13,926 nucleotides of DNA from T1SED10-198M sp003554345 [NCBI: Candidatus Sumerlaeota bacterium] (GTDB taxonomy: Bacteria > Sumerlaeota > T1SED10-198M), in NCBI GenBank assembly GCA_003554345.1, contig PWGE01000166.1, positions 1 to 13,926 of the forward strand. Direction: 5' to 3'. Positions 6,800-13,815 of the stretch are shown piece after piece (position 1 is the first letter of the stretch; the number at the start of each line of letters is the position of its first letter). A program made the position numbers and the translations under genes. Below the pieces are notes generated by a model, which saw only the letters and a list, made by a program, of their open reading frames with translations, was not told the DNA's origin and ran no database searches.

Positions 6800-8224
6800 C
6801 TATTTTTTCTTCTGTTTGGTTTGAGCAGAAGATGGGAATGTGGAAGGTTTTTTAACCTTTTCCCCCGTTTTCTTGAAGCTTTTGAGATACTGGGTAGAAA
6901 AACCCAGAAATGTCTCCCGGGCACGAAAGATACCAATGCCAAAGAAGTTTTTCATAAGACCTCTCAAACGAGGGTCTTTAACAGCTTCTACTTTTTTCAA
7001 AGGAATACCTGCACAGAGCCGGGCAATGAGACCCAGTAAAAAAAGAAACTGTATTCCATAAAAAGTCTGTCCGAATACTTCTATGGAAAAAGGTCTGAGC
7101 CATTGTGCCAGTAAACCGGCTATTACACCCGCCACCAGTGCTACGGCGCCTAATATTATGGCATAAACGCCTAAATAACTTTCAGCAGGGTCATCAACTG
7201 TTTCTAAGAGGAAATTGAAAAAAGCCAGATTAACTGCTGAAAAAGAAAAGGCCGTGATGATATGGTCAAGAAAAAGAGCAAAATGGACGTTGGCAGGATT
7301 CATGATCAAATAGAGAGCGGGAGAGAGTACTGAAAGATGTATTCCAATATAAAGAAGTGGTTTATTTCCAAAACGATCAGCCACTTTACCGTAGATAACA
7401 TATAAGACAATAGAAAATAGACCTGTTATAACAGTCATCTGTCCCAGAAAACTATTAGGAACGTGCATATATTCCAGGGCAAAATAAAAGAAAAAAGGCC
7501 GGGTGAGTTCCAGGGCAAATACCCATACAGCGCAAAATGTCAGAAAACTGCGAAAATTACGATGGGTGAGAGGGGTGCGTAAATCAAGGTGATGAAGGGG
7601 TTCCTTTTTTTTCGGAAAGCGGTGATGAGAGAGCAATCGAATGGTGACTAAGGCAAAAAATGATGCCAGCAGGGTCACCAGAAATATTCCGACACCTTTC
7701 CAGGGTAAATCCAGAAGATAAGAGTAAAAAAGAGTGAAAAACATGCCGCTGGAGGTAACGAATAAAGACCTCATCCCGAAATATCTACCCCTTTTTCGCT
7801 GGGGGATCAGCATTCTCATGCCTGTAGTCCAGATATTATTAATAAAAGCACTCATGAGAGAAAACAGAAGTATAACCACAAAAAGAAGCCACGGCTCATT
7901 AAGGCCTACCAGTACCGCAAAAGGGAGAAGAATGAAGGGAAAACGGGCTCCTATGGCGGCAAAAGTAAGGGCTTTTCTTTGACTGCGGCAGCATTTTTGA
8001 TACAGGGGACAGATCACCTGAAAGACCTGGGCGATGACCGGCATAACGGAAAGCATAGAAATCAGAAAAGGAGAAGCCTGAAAATAGATCGCCAGCGTGA
8101 TCAGAATAAAACCATGGGTGGTTACGAAAAAACCATTAAAAAATAGCCCTTCCCAGAGGGCTGTTCGCATGGTATGATTATAGTCTGACCAGTTTTTCTG
8201 GAAATAGTGTTTGATAAAAAGCAA
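6800..8224 (-). CDS. MFS-type membrane transporter
   Basis: The 474-residue product is a hydrophobic membrane protein with about 12 predicted helices in two halves (roughly 24-198 and 224-410), separated by a basic loop (199-222, HHRFPKKKEPLHH). Between helices 4 and 5 is PQRKRGRYFGMRSLF (141-155), like the P-x-x-RGRYFG motif of bacterial MFS proteins of unknown substrate. YGKVADRFGNKPLL (278-291) is the MFS motif A equivalent in the second half. The tail from 445 on is basic and probably cytoplasmic. The longest frame starts at a TTG at 8224 with only a poor ribosome site (AAGAAA); an ATG 18 codons later (8170) has none, so the start is uncertain. A faint TTGAGT-16-TAATTT promoter lies upstream. 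Its upstream edge coincides with the end of the duplicated A/B block. Substrate unknown. Confidence 0.85.
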   Translation of the reverse strand: MLFIKHYFQKNWSDYNHTMRTALWEGLFFNGFFVTTHGFILITLAIYFQASPFLISMLSVMPVIAQVFQVICPLYQKCCRSQRKALTFAAIGARFPFILLPFAVLVGLNEPWLLFVVILLFSLMSAFINNIWTTGMRMLIPQRKRGRYFGMRSLFVTSSGMFFTLFYSYLLDLPWKGVGIFLVTLLASFFALVTIRLLSHHRFPKKKEPLHHLDLRTPLTHRNFRSFLTFCAVWVFALELTRPFFFYFALEYMHVPNSFLGQMTVITGLFSIVLYVIYGKVADRFGNKPLLYIGIHLSVLSPALYLIMNPANVHFALFLDHIITAFSFSAVNLAFFNFLLETVDDPAESYLGVYAIILGAVALVAGVIAGLLAQWLRPFSIEVFGQTFYGIQFLFLLGLIARLCAGIPLKKVEAVKDPRLRGLMKNFFGIGIFRARETFLGFSTQYLKSFKKTGEKVKKPSTFPSSAQTKQKKK

Positions 8225-8283
8225 TGGATTGTTTCTTAAATTAAAGAATAATTAAGTTAACTCAATAAAATCATAACAATAGG

Positions 8284-8322
8284 AATAAAAAAAACCGGGC
8301 TTGCTTGCACAAGCCCGGTTTT
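8284..8322 (-). terminator. Rho-independent terminator of gene A1
   Basis: A perfect 13-bp stem (8291-8303 with 8310-8322, core CCGGGCTTG/CAAGCCCGG) has a 6-nt loop. On the minus strand it is followed by eight T. It lies 35 bases after the A1 stop. Confidence 0.95.
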
Positions 8323-8357
8323 CAGAAAAAACTATTCGTATGTCTTCTTCAGATTAA

Positions 8358-9389
8358 TTAATACTGTTCCCAGCTGTCAACATCAACAGGAGCCTGAATT
8401 TCCCATACGCCTACAAAGTTATTGGTGGCACCTGCGGCTACATATAGCTTTACGAATCCGTCTTCTATATAAGCATAAGGATATACTGAAGCACCTCCAG
8501 TTCCATTCGTGTTTGTGTTGACAAGATAATCATCAATCTCAGCAGTAGCTACACGAACTCCTGTTTGCGCATTATAAATGCTCACGTTAGGATAATCTGT
8601 ACCTGGATCTTGCCCGGTAAGACCAACATATTGATATCCTTCAATATCAAAATAAACGTTACTCATTAAAGTGCCGGACTGACTGAATGGAGCTTCCTCA
8701 ATAATGTCTCCTGATTGTCGCTCATAGATATTAAATCCACCTAAATGTCCTAATGCAAAATTGCCATCGGGTAAGAAACCGGAACTCAGGTTTTCTACTT
8801 CATCTTCTACCTGTCGTATTTCAACGTCTGCTGGATCTGTCCAATTTCCTGCAGCTGTCCTTCTGACCAGAAAATACATTCCTTCACTTCCGAAGCCTCC
8901 GCTCATCAAGATTTCAGTGTTTCCAAAAGAATCCTGACGGGTAGTTAAAGCGTCACCTGTTCTAATTCCTTCTGCATCTTCCATGGTCCAGACTTCGGGA
9001 TCCTCGCAATCTTCGTCAGAGTAGAAGTAAATATAAGGATCATCGCCAGCTACAGCCAGGTTTGCCACTACAATCTGGCCGGTAGGCAGAACATCTATGT
9101 TAGCCACACCTCTGGTACCATCGAAACCTTCTTCTGGTTCTGCTAAGGTGCCAATGTGACCTCCATGTCTGCCCTCGAAGATATGAACTTCAGCTGGATC
9201 TCCCACTGCAACCAGAATATTACCGGTTTTGGGATTACCTGCTACTCCACGTAACTCGTTATTGTCTTCAGAAGTCCAATCCTCTTCGCCAGGTTCAATA
9301 ACCCACCGTTCATTTAGCTCCCAGTCGTAATCCGCCATAAGTGGAAGAAGAAGACAAAGAACGCTGATGAGCATTACAAGTTTTCTCAT
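8358..9389 (-). CDS. Secreted beta-propeller-like protein A1
   Basis: The 343-residue product has a clear signal peptide, MRKLVMLISVLCLLLPLMA, with cleavage likely before Asp20. The mature part shows recurring propeller-style segments: NPKTGNILVAV (52-62), LPTGQIVVANL (101-111), SFGNTEILMSG (154-164), FLPDGNFALGHL (205-216), DIEGYQYVGL (248-257), NVSIYNAQTGVRVAT (268-282) and KLYVAAGATNNFVGVWEIQAP (314-334). The pattern recalls DUF4623-type secreted proteins, from memory and unchecked. No catalytic residues or anchor are evident, so a periplasmic or released binding/structural role is only a guess. GGAGG stands nine bases before the ATG. The gene has its own promoter and terminator, so it can be expressed alone. 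It is a close paralogue of 11542-12576 and a distant one of 9621-10688. Confidence 0.85.
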   Translation of the reverse strand: MRKLVMLISVLCLLLPLMADYDWELNERWVIEPGEEDWTSEDNNELRGVAGNPKTGNILVAVGDPAEVHIFEGRHGGHIGTLAEPEEGFDGTRGVANIDVLPTGQIVVANLAVAGDDPYIYFYSDEDCEDPEVWTMEDAEGIRTGDALTTRQDSFGNTEILMSGGFGSEGMYFLVRRTAAGNWTDPADVEIRQVEDEVENLSSGFLPDGNFALGHLGGFNIYERQSGDIIEEAPFSQSGTLMSNVYFDIEGYQYVGLTGQDPGTDYPNVSIYNAQTGVRVATAEIDDYLVNTNTNGTGGASVYPYAYIEDGFVKLYVAAGATNNFVGVWEIQAPVDVDSWEQY

Positions 9390-9433
9390 AGAAAAAGCCC
9401 TCCTTTTTTATTTTTTCATCGTCATCACTATCT

Positions 9434-9462
9434 AATATATATTATTTTTTCTAAAGTGTCAA
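9434..9462 (-). promoter_or_regulatory. Promoter of gene A1
   Basis: On the minus strand TTGACA (9457-9462), 17-nt spacer, TATATT (9434-9439): near-consensus. The leader of about 40 bases ends in AAGGAGG. The -10 lies between two 9-bp direct repeats TATTTTTTC (9409-9417 and 9443-9451). Confidence 0.85.
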
Positions 9463-9620
9463 GTTTTATTTGTAAAAAGTCCGCTAAATATTTCCTTTTC
9501 ATAAAACAACTATCTTGAGTACTTATTTTGGAATGAACTAGTAGTATCTTTACATATCAGTATATACAGGTATCGCATTCGCAGGTGAGGCTTGTATTCC
9601 TTGTAACTTTATTTTCCAAT

Positions 9621-10688
9621 TCATTGCCGGGGAACCTCTTCCACTTCGATGGGAGCCTCTACTTCCCAGACTCCCAGGTAGTTATTAGTTGCCATGGCTG
9701 CCACATAGAGTTTAGGGTCTCCTCCATCATAGCTGTATGGAAAGAGTGAAACATCACCGGCTCTCAGCCTGTTTTCATTGAGGTTAGACAGCTCGCTGAT
9801 ATCGGCTCGTCCTACTTTTTCACCTTCTCTATCATCGTATATGGCAATATAGTCGTGTCCATCAAATTCAGATCCCTGTACCGGTGCACTTGCAAGGTAG
9901 TGGTCTCCTTCAATGTCAACATAGAGATTACTGATAATAGCCTGGGGCGGAAGTTTGATAGCACCTTCCATTATCATGGCACCGTAACGGTCTATTTGCT
10001 CATAGCGTCCCCAGAGTTCGTGGACATAAAAAGACCCATCTGGAAGCATGGTTACAGAATGAAAGGCAGGATTGCCATCTACTTCGGGTTCTTTGACTTC
10101 CCAGTAACCACGGGCATAATTAGCCTGGATAATATCGCCGGGAGTAATAGCAGCTGCTATGAGCCGTACGTTTCCATAAAGGTCTTCTGTTATTGCCAGG
10201 GTATCTCCCAGGCGTTTGGGTTCCTCTGTTTGATGTACGAGAATTTCGGGCTCTGTATCCTCTTCGTTTTCATAAAGGTATATTTTAAAAGGAGCTTCGG
10301 AGGCATCGGCAGTGAAGTTACAAACGGCTATAGTCCCTGAAGGAGCGGCTATCACCTGGCTGACCATCAACAAGCCGCCCGTAAACCCATCTTCCGGTTC
10401 GGGGAGTGTTCCAATCTTTTCTCCGCTACTACCATCTAAAATAATCACCCGGCTTTTATTACCGTCAGCCACCAGGATGTTGCCTGTGCGGGGATTAGCG
10501 GTCATGCCAAGCGTTATATCATTTTTCTCAAACCACTCTTCTTCGCCAAATTCAACAACCCATTTCTCGGTAAATTGCCAGTCATGATCGTCAGACTGAT
10601 CATTTTCTGCTTTTTCAGAGCTGTCTTCAGCTATAACCCACATTCCAAGTAACATTATCATTAAAAAATATAAACCGAACCGTTTCAT
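9621..10688 (-). CDS. Secreted beta-propeller-like protein B1
   Basis: The 355-residue product begins with a signal peptide (MKRFGLYFLMIMLLGMWVIA, cleavage likely after Ala20) and then an acidic linker (EDSSEKAENDQSDDHD) absent from the A proteins. The body shares the A framework: WQFTEKWVVEFGEEEW (37-52), NPRTGNILVADG (65-76), KIGTLPEPEDGFTGG (91-105), APSGTIAVCNF (115-125), MLPDGSFYVHEL (214-225), SNLYVDIEGDHYLAS (253-267) and KLYVAAMATNNYLGVWEVEAP (326-346). This is the same beta-propeller-like fold family; function unknown. AAGGAGG stands eight bases before the ATG. The gene has its own promoter, and no clear terminator was found in the 231 bases before A1, so read-through into A1 is possible. 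Its shrunken paralogue is at 12753-12968. Confidence 0.85.
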   Translation of the reverse strand: MKRFGLYFLMIMLLGMWVIAEDSSEKAENDQSDDHDWQFTEKWVVEFGEEEWFEKNDITLGMTANPRTGNILVADGNKSRVIILDGSSGEKIGTLPEPEDGFTGGLLMVSQVIAAPSGTIAVCNFTADASEAPFKIYLYENEEDTEPEILVHQTEEPKRLGDTLAITEDLYGNVRLIAAAITPGDIIQANYARGYWEVKEPEVDGNPAFHSVTMLPDGSFYVHELWGRYEQIDRYGAMIMEGAIKLPPQAIISNLYVDIEGDHYLASAPVQGSEFDGHDYIAIYDDREGEKVGRADISELSNLNENRLRAGDVSLFPYSYDGGDPKLYVAAMATNNYLGVWEVEAPIEVEEVPRQ

Positions 10689-10730
10689 GGTGTTGTCCTC
10701 CTTGTCAATTCAGGGCAAACTTTACTGTTT

Positions 10731-10759
10731 ATAATATATTATATTCAATCATTAGTCAA
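10731..10759 (-). promoter_or_regulatory. Promoter of gene B1
   Basis: On the minus strand TTGACT (10754-10759), 17-nt spacer, TATTAT (10731-10736). The arrangement is preserved in the degraded copy upstream of 12968. Confidence 0.75.
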
Positions 10760-10890
10760 GAAGAAAAAATATTGCAGAATTATCTGGTGAGACTACATCA
10801 TCTGAAAAAGCCTTCAATAACAGAGAAGAAAAAAGTTCTGAAAAAGTGGTAAAGAAAACACTTTGCATATTATGTGGAATATTATTCATG

Positions 10891-11052
10891 ATAGAGCAGA
10901 ACAAGGCGACTTTAGGGAAAAACAGGTAGACTTATATGGACTGGCATGGACGTTATGGATATGAAAACAATAATACGGATCGAATATATCTGTTGTTGTA
11001 AGGTCTGGACAATTTTTAAGTTTCCTCCAGGCTGCTGTAAGTTGTTTTCAAA
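10891..11052. other. Unique spacer between B1 leader and repeat
   Basis: This is the only part of the 10689-11052 gap with no counterpart in unit 2. Two tiny frames (10872-10964, 30 codons; 10936-11001, 21 codons) have no good ribosome site, so no gene is called. Confidence 0.4.
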
Positions 11053-11330
11053 GGGAGTTATTTATGTCAGCGCGAGGGTCTGGCGCCACCAATCATGAAT
11101 CCGCCATAGGCGGACTTGCAGAATAAGAACAAGATGCCGATACCGCCAGAGTGAACTGTAAGTCGGAGATCGGCGCTCCCAGGAAGGCAGAAATACACTA
11201 ATGGAGTACAAGTTTTTATAGCGACGTATACTATATTTTGAAGGGTCTATTTTCAGAGGAGTTGTACACGCCGGCACAAGTACTGAAGCATCCAATCATA
11301 AACCCGCCAGAGTGACCTTTTAGAATAGAG
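11053..11330 (+). repeat. Mosaic intergenic repeat region R3
   Basis: This block is inverted relative to 1-650 and 5490-6432. It holds one variable-hairpin unit (11053-11128, with a perfect TCCGCC-ATA-GGCGGA at 11100-11114 and a weak variable hairpin GTCAG...CTGGC that uses a T-G pair), the GCCGAT/ATCGGC module in reverse complement (11131-11180), and a strongly decayed unit (11256-11330, CGCCGGCAC... and CCCGCCAGAGTGACC). It separates the two duplicated gene modules. The 77-codon minus frame across it is repeat sequence, not a gene. 11331-11407 is a further degraded tail with nothing recognisable. Confidence 0.8.
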
Positions 11331-11472
11331 TTTTATTGCCATTTCAAGAGTGGACTTTAAAAGTTTTTTCTTAAGGTAGCGTTATTTTTAGAGGAATTTT
11401 TGAAAAAATTGTTTCAGAAAACAAAGAAAAGAATAATGTAATTGCCAGAATAAAATTACAAACAGTAGAAGT

Positions 11473-11508
11473 AAAAAAAAACCGGACCTGATAAACAGGC
11501 CCGGTTTT
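11473..11508 (-). terminator. Rho-independent terminator of gene A2
   Basis: The stem (11478-11490 with 11496-11508) has a 5-nt loop and on the minus strand is followed by a T-run. Compared with the A1 terminator, one pair changed on both sides (T-A to C-G). Another position is A-C on the plus strand but G-U in the minus-strand RNA, so the RNA stem is intact. Confidence 0.9.
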
Positions 11509-11541
11509 TAGAAAACCTGTAAGCTCTATGTCTTCTTCAAA

Positions 11542-12576
11542 TTAATAGAGTTCCCAGCTGTCAACATCAACAGGTGCCTGGATTTCCCATACGCCGATAT
11601 AGTTGTTATGACAGATAGAGGCAATATACAGTTTTGTAAATCCGCCAGGTGTGTAAGCATACGTATATACAATAGCTGAGCCGGCGCCGTTAAGGTTACG
11701 GTCACCTTCCATGTATTCAGTTATATCCTTGGTGGCAACCCGTACACCGGTTTGAGCATTATAGATGCTGACGTTGGGATCATCAGGATGGCTATCTGGA
11801 AAATCAGGATCTGCAGTACGAGGAGTAACACCGATATAATTAAAACCGTCAATGTCGCTATAAACGCTGCCTATGAAAACCTGTCGCTGACTCATTGGAG
11901 CTGGTCCAATAAGAGAGCCGTCGCGATTATTCCTGGTTATATAAGGGTCTCCGGCAAGAGTTGAAATAATCAATGATCCATCAGGATAATAACCAGCGGC
12001 ATAGTTGTTATTTACACCTTCCAGAGTGATGGTAGATTCTCCCCATCCACCAGTGGCGCCGCGACGAACGCGTAATGCGTCACTGAACCGACCGGTCAGA
12101 ATCTCCAGGTTCCCGTACAGGTCTTCACGTGCAGCCAGGCTGTCACCAGTACGATAAGGTACCGACGTTTCGTATATTTCAGGATCAGTGTCGGTTTCGC
12201 TGTCGTATAAATAAATCTTGACAGTACCGTCACCAGTCTGCAGGTTATTTACAACAATACGACCTGATGGCAGGGCGACAATCTGGTTAACAGCAAAAGT
12301 TCCGCCGGTAAAGCCACCTTCTGGTTCGGGTAAAGTTCCGATATAGGAACCATCTCTACCATTCAGAATATGAACGGCAGTCCCGGCTGTTCTGCTGGGT
12401 ACCAACACATTGCCTGTTTTGGGATTTGCTGCACCGGCTCTTACGGTATTGTCAGCCTGAAACCAGTCAACATCACCTGCTTCAATCACCCACCTTTCAG
12501 TTAATTCCCAGTCCCAATCAGCCATGAGGGGAAGAAGAAGACAAAAAACACCAATGAGTGTTAATAGTTTTCTCAT
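11542..12576 (-). CDS. Secreted beta-propeller-like protein A2
   Basis: The 344-residue product is a close paralogue of A1. The signal peptide is MRKLLTLIGVFCLLLPLMA, the mature start is DWDWELTERWVIEAGDVDW, NVSIYNAQTGVRVAT is identical in both, and the tail GVWEIQAPVDVDSWELY differs from A1 by one residue. The middle is more divergent and in places closer to B1 (IGTLPEPEGGFTGG against IGTLPEPEDGFTGG, and KIYLY). Repeated segments include NPKTGNVLVPSRTAG, ALPSGRIVVNNL, DLYGNLEILTG, YYPDGSLIISTL and DIDGFNYIGV. The frame is intact with no stops, and the ribosome site GGAGG is kept. However, the promoter seen at A1 is deleted here, so expression may come from the B2 promoter about 440 bases upstream. 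It may be a functional variant or an early pseudogene. Function unknown. Confidence 0.83.
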   Translation of the reverse strand: MRKLLTLIGVFCLLLPLMADWDWELTERWVIEAGDVDWFQADNTVRAGAANPKTGNVLVPSRTAGTAVHILNGRDGSYIGTLPEPEGGFTGGTFAVNQIVALPSGRIVVNNLQTGDGTVKIYLYDSETDTDPEIYETSVPYRTGDSLAAREDLYGNLEILTGRFSDALRVRRGATGGWGESTITLEGVNNNYAAGYYPDGSLIISTLAGDPYITRNNRDGSLIGPAPMSQRQVFIGSVYSDIDGFNYIGVTPRTADPDFPDSHPDDPNVSIYNAQTGVRVATKDITEYMEGDRNLNGAGSAIVYTYAYTPGGFTKLYIASICHNNYIGVWEIQAPVDVDSWELY

Positions 12577-12615
12577 AGAAAAAGTCCTCCTTTTATATTT
12601 TTTCTAAAGTGTTAC
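12577..12615 (-). promoter_or_regulatory. Disabled A2 promoter remnant
   Basis: Reading on the minus strand, GTAACACTTTAGAAAAAATA runs straight into TAAAAGGAGG. A1 has TTGACACTTTAGAAAAAATA followed by 34 extra bases that include the -10. Only one TATTTTTTC (12596-12604) remains of the two direct repeats at A1. The -35 has also drifted (GTAACA). Confidence 0.75.
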
Positions 12616-12680
12616 TTCTTTTTTTAAAGACCCTGTTGAAGATTTACCATTCGAAATTTTCAACGCTAACAATCGTGCAG

Positions 12681-12708
12681 AAAAAAATGATGGAAATATT
12701 TTTTCCAT
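12681..12708 (-). terminator. Weak possible terminator downstream of B2 remnant
   Basis: On the minus strand an AT-rich 7-bp stem (ATGGAAA/TTTCCAT, 5-nt loop) is followed by CA and seven T. The stem is weak, so read-through into A2 is likely. Confidence 0.3.
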
Positions 12709-12752
12709 TTGCTTATCCAGAGTTTTTTTAATGTTTAATCTATTTTCCCTTT

Positions 12753-12968
12753 TCATTCCTCTGGAATTCCTTTTACTTTGATGAGGGGGTCCACTGCCTG
12801 GACTACCGGGTAGTTATTAGTTGCAATGACTGCCGGTTGGAGCTTGAGATTTGTTGCAACATACATGAAGGGAAAGAGCGAAACATTGCCTGTTTCAGCT
12901 CTATCTCGTGATATAAGCTTTACGCCGGATAGAAACATCCTTAAAAAGTATAATCGAGGTGGCTTCAT
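12753..12968 (-). pseudogene. B2: internally deleted paralogue of B1
   Basis: The 71-codon frame joins the two ends of a B-type gene. Residues 1-22 (MKPPRLYFLRMFLSGVKLI) match B1 residues 1-22 (MKRFGLYFLMIMLLGMWVI), and residues 23-71 match B1 from about 309 to the end: GNVSLFPFMY against GDVSLFPYSY, AVIATNNYP against AAMATNNYL, and an ungapped tail of the same length to the stop. About 285 codons are missing in frame. Basic residues interrupt the signal-peptide core, and the conserved GVWE is changed to VVQA, so both export and fold are probably lost. The ribosome site (AAGGAAGG) and promoter remain. A functional micro-protein is possible but unlikely. Confidence 0.85.
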
Positions 12969-13011
12969 GGCATTGCCTTCCTTGTTAACTTCAGCTTGTA
13001 TTCACTCATTA

Positions 13012-13040
13012 ATATTACATTATATTCTGGCAAAAGTCAA
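13012..13040 (-). promoter_or_regulatory. Surviving promoter of B2, possible driver of A2
   Basis: On the minus strand TTGACT (13035-13040), 17-nt spacer, TAATAT (13012-13017). It matches the B1 promoter in position and spacing even though the gene it served is gutted. Confidence 0.65.
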
Positions 13041-13256
13041 GAAAAAAACCGTATTATACAGATATTTTCATCAGGTAGTATAATTTAATCCACCATTATT
13101 CAAGAAAAAAACTATCATAAAAATATTTACATCCTCTATGTTGTAGAATTATCCGGTGAGAACACGTCACCTGAAAAGCTCAAAATAGAGAAGAAAAATT
13201 TACAGAAACTTCTGTAGAAAAAGAAAAAAGAGAATTTCGTATGTTTTGTGGAATTT
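13041..13256. other. Spacer upstream of B2, right end of duplication unit 2
   Basis: No gene. From about 13143 the sequence parallels the region upstream of B1 (GAATTATCCGGTGAGA here, GAATTATCTGGTGAGA there). About 60 bases (13075-13135), with a repeated TTCAAGAAAAAAAC-like word, are additional compared with B1. Confidence 0.55.
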
Positions 13257-13260
13257 CGCC

Positions 13261-13330
13261 GGGAGTTCCTCACGCCAACTCAGAGTTGGCGCCACCAATC
13301 ATGAATCCGCCAGAGGCGGACTTTCAGAAT
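13261..13330 (+). repeat. Variable-hairpin repeat unit, reference copy
   Basis: Variable hairpin CGCCAACT-CAG-AGTTGGCG (13273-13291, perfect), spacer GCCACCAATCATGAA, fixed hairpin TCCGCC-AGA-GGCGGA (13306-13320), end CTTTCAGAAT. Confidence 0.85.
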
Positions 13331-13583
13331 GAAAAAAATCCAGAAAAAGAAAGTATCACGCAAAGCCGCAAAGTCATACCACGGAGAAGAAATAGTGGTT
13401 GAAGATAAAGACCGCAAAGGTCAAGAAAGAACGCAAAGCAGAGGAATGTTTTCTGAAAAAGAGAGAACCCAGAAAAGAATGCATCATGCTAAGGACCATA
13501 TAAAGTCGCAAATCCGCCAGAGGCGGTTTTTCAGGAAGACCATGACAAACATTTTGAAAGACCCATCAAATTATCTCAAGGTA

Positions 13584-13605
13584 GAGACGCAATATTTTGC
13601 GTCTC
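13584..13605. repeat. Perfect GAGACGCAA palindrome
   Basis: GAGACGCAA-TATT-TTGCGTCTC, 9-bp arms. The surrounding 70 bases match the reverse complement of 6105-6180, where one arm is broken. Confidence 0.8.
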
Positions 13606-13620
13606 AAAAGAGTTTTATTT

Positions 13621-13695
13621 TCAGAGGAGCTATTCACGCTGATGCAGACATCAGCGCCACCAATGATGAATCCGCCAGAGGCGGACTTTCAGAAT
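13621..13695 (+). repeat. Variable-hairpin repeat unit, full copy
   Basis: CGCTGATG-CAGA-CATCAGCG (13637-13656, perfect), GCCACCAATGATGAA spacer, fixed hairpin TCCGCC-AGA-GGCGGA (13671-13685), then CTTTCAGAATAA. Confidence 0.85.
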
Positions 13696-13772
13696 AAATA
13701 TGACTGATAGGACCAATAAGAGCAATAGGAGATATAGGACCACGGAATCAAACAGACTCTAATAGTTTTATT

Positions 13773-13815
13773 TTCAGAGGAGTTATTCACGCTGATGCGG
13801 ACATCAGCGCCACCA
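13773..13815 (+). repeat. Variable-hairpin unit lacking the fixed hairpin
   Basis: CGCTGATG-CGGA-CATCAGCG (13790-13809, perfect) and GCCACCAATAATGAA, after which the sequence switches to an A-rich CGCAAAG module. The arms equal those of the neighbouring unit; the loop differs by one base. Confidence 0.8.

Larger units (their letters stand above)
8228..10890 (-). repeat. Tandem duplication, unit 1 (A1 + B1)
   Basis: Nucleotide similarity to 11408-13256 runs from ATTGTTTC (8228 / 11408) through the A terminator, gene A, its leader, gene B and about 200 bases upstream of B (shared GAATTATC-C/T-GGTGAGA at about 10772 / 13146). Gene order is the same, so this is one duplicated two-gene module, not two separate gene duplications. 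Confidence 0.85.
11408..13256 (-). repeat. Tandem duplication, unit 2 (A2 + shrunken B2)
   Basis: Second copy of the A/B module of 8228-10890. It is shorter because B2 has lost about 0.85 kb and the A2 leader has lost 34 bases. Both units run into a same-orientation mosaic repeat at their right ends (11053 and 13257). Confidence 0.85.

Noticed and set aside
10872-11001. Two tiny frames (30 and 21 codons) upstream of B1
   Set aside because: No ribosome site, and the corresponding position in unit 2 does not conserve the frame.
13329-13697. 122-codon open frame on the plus strand
   Set aside because: It consists of mosaic repeat modules, has no ribosome site, and its product is Lys/Arg-rich low-complexity sequence.
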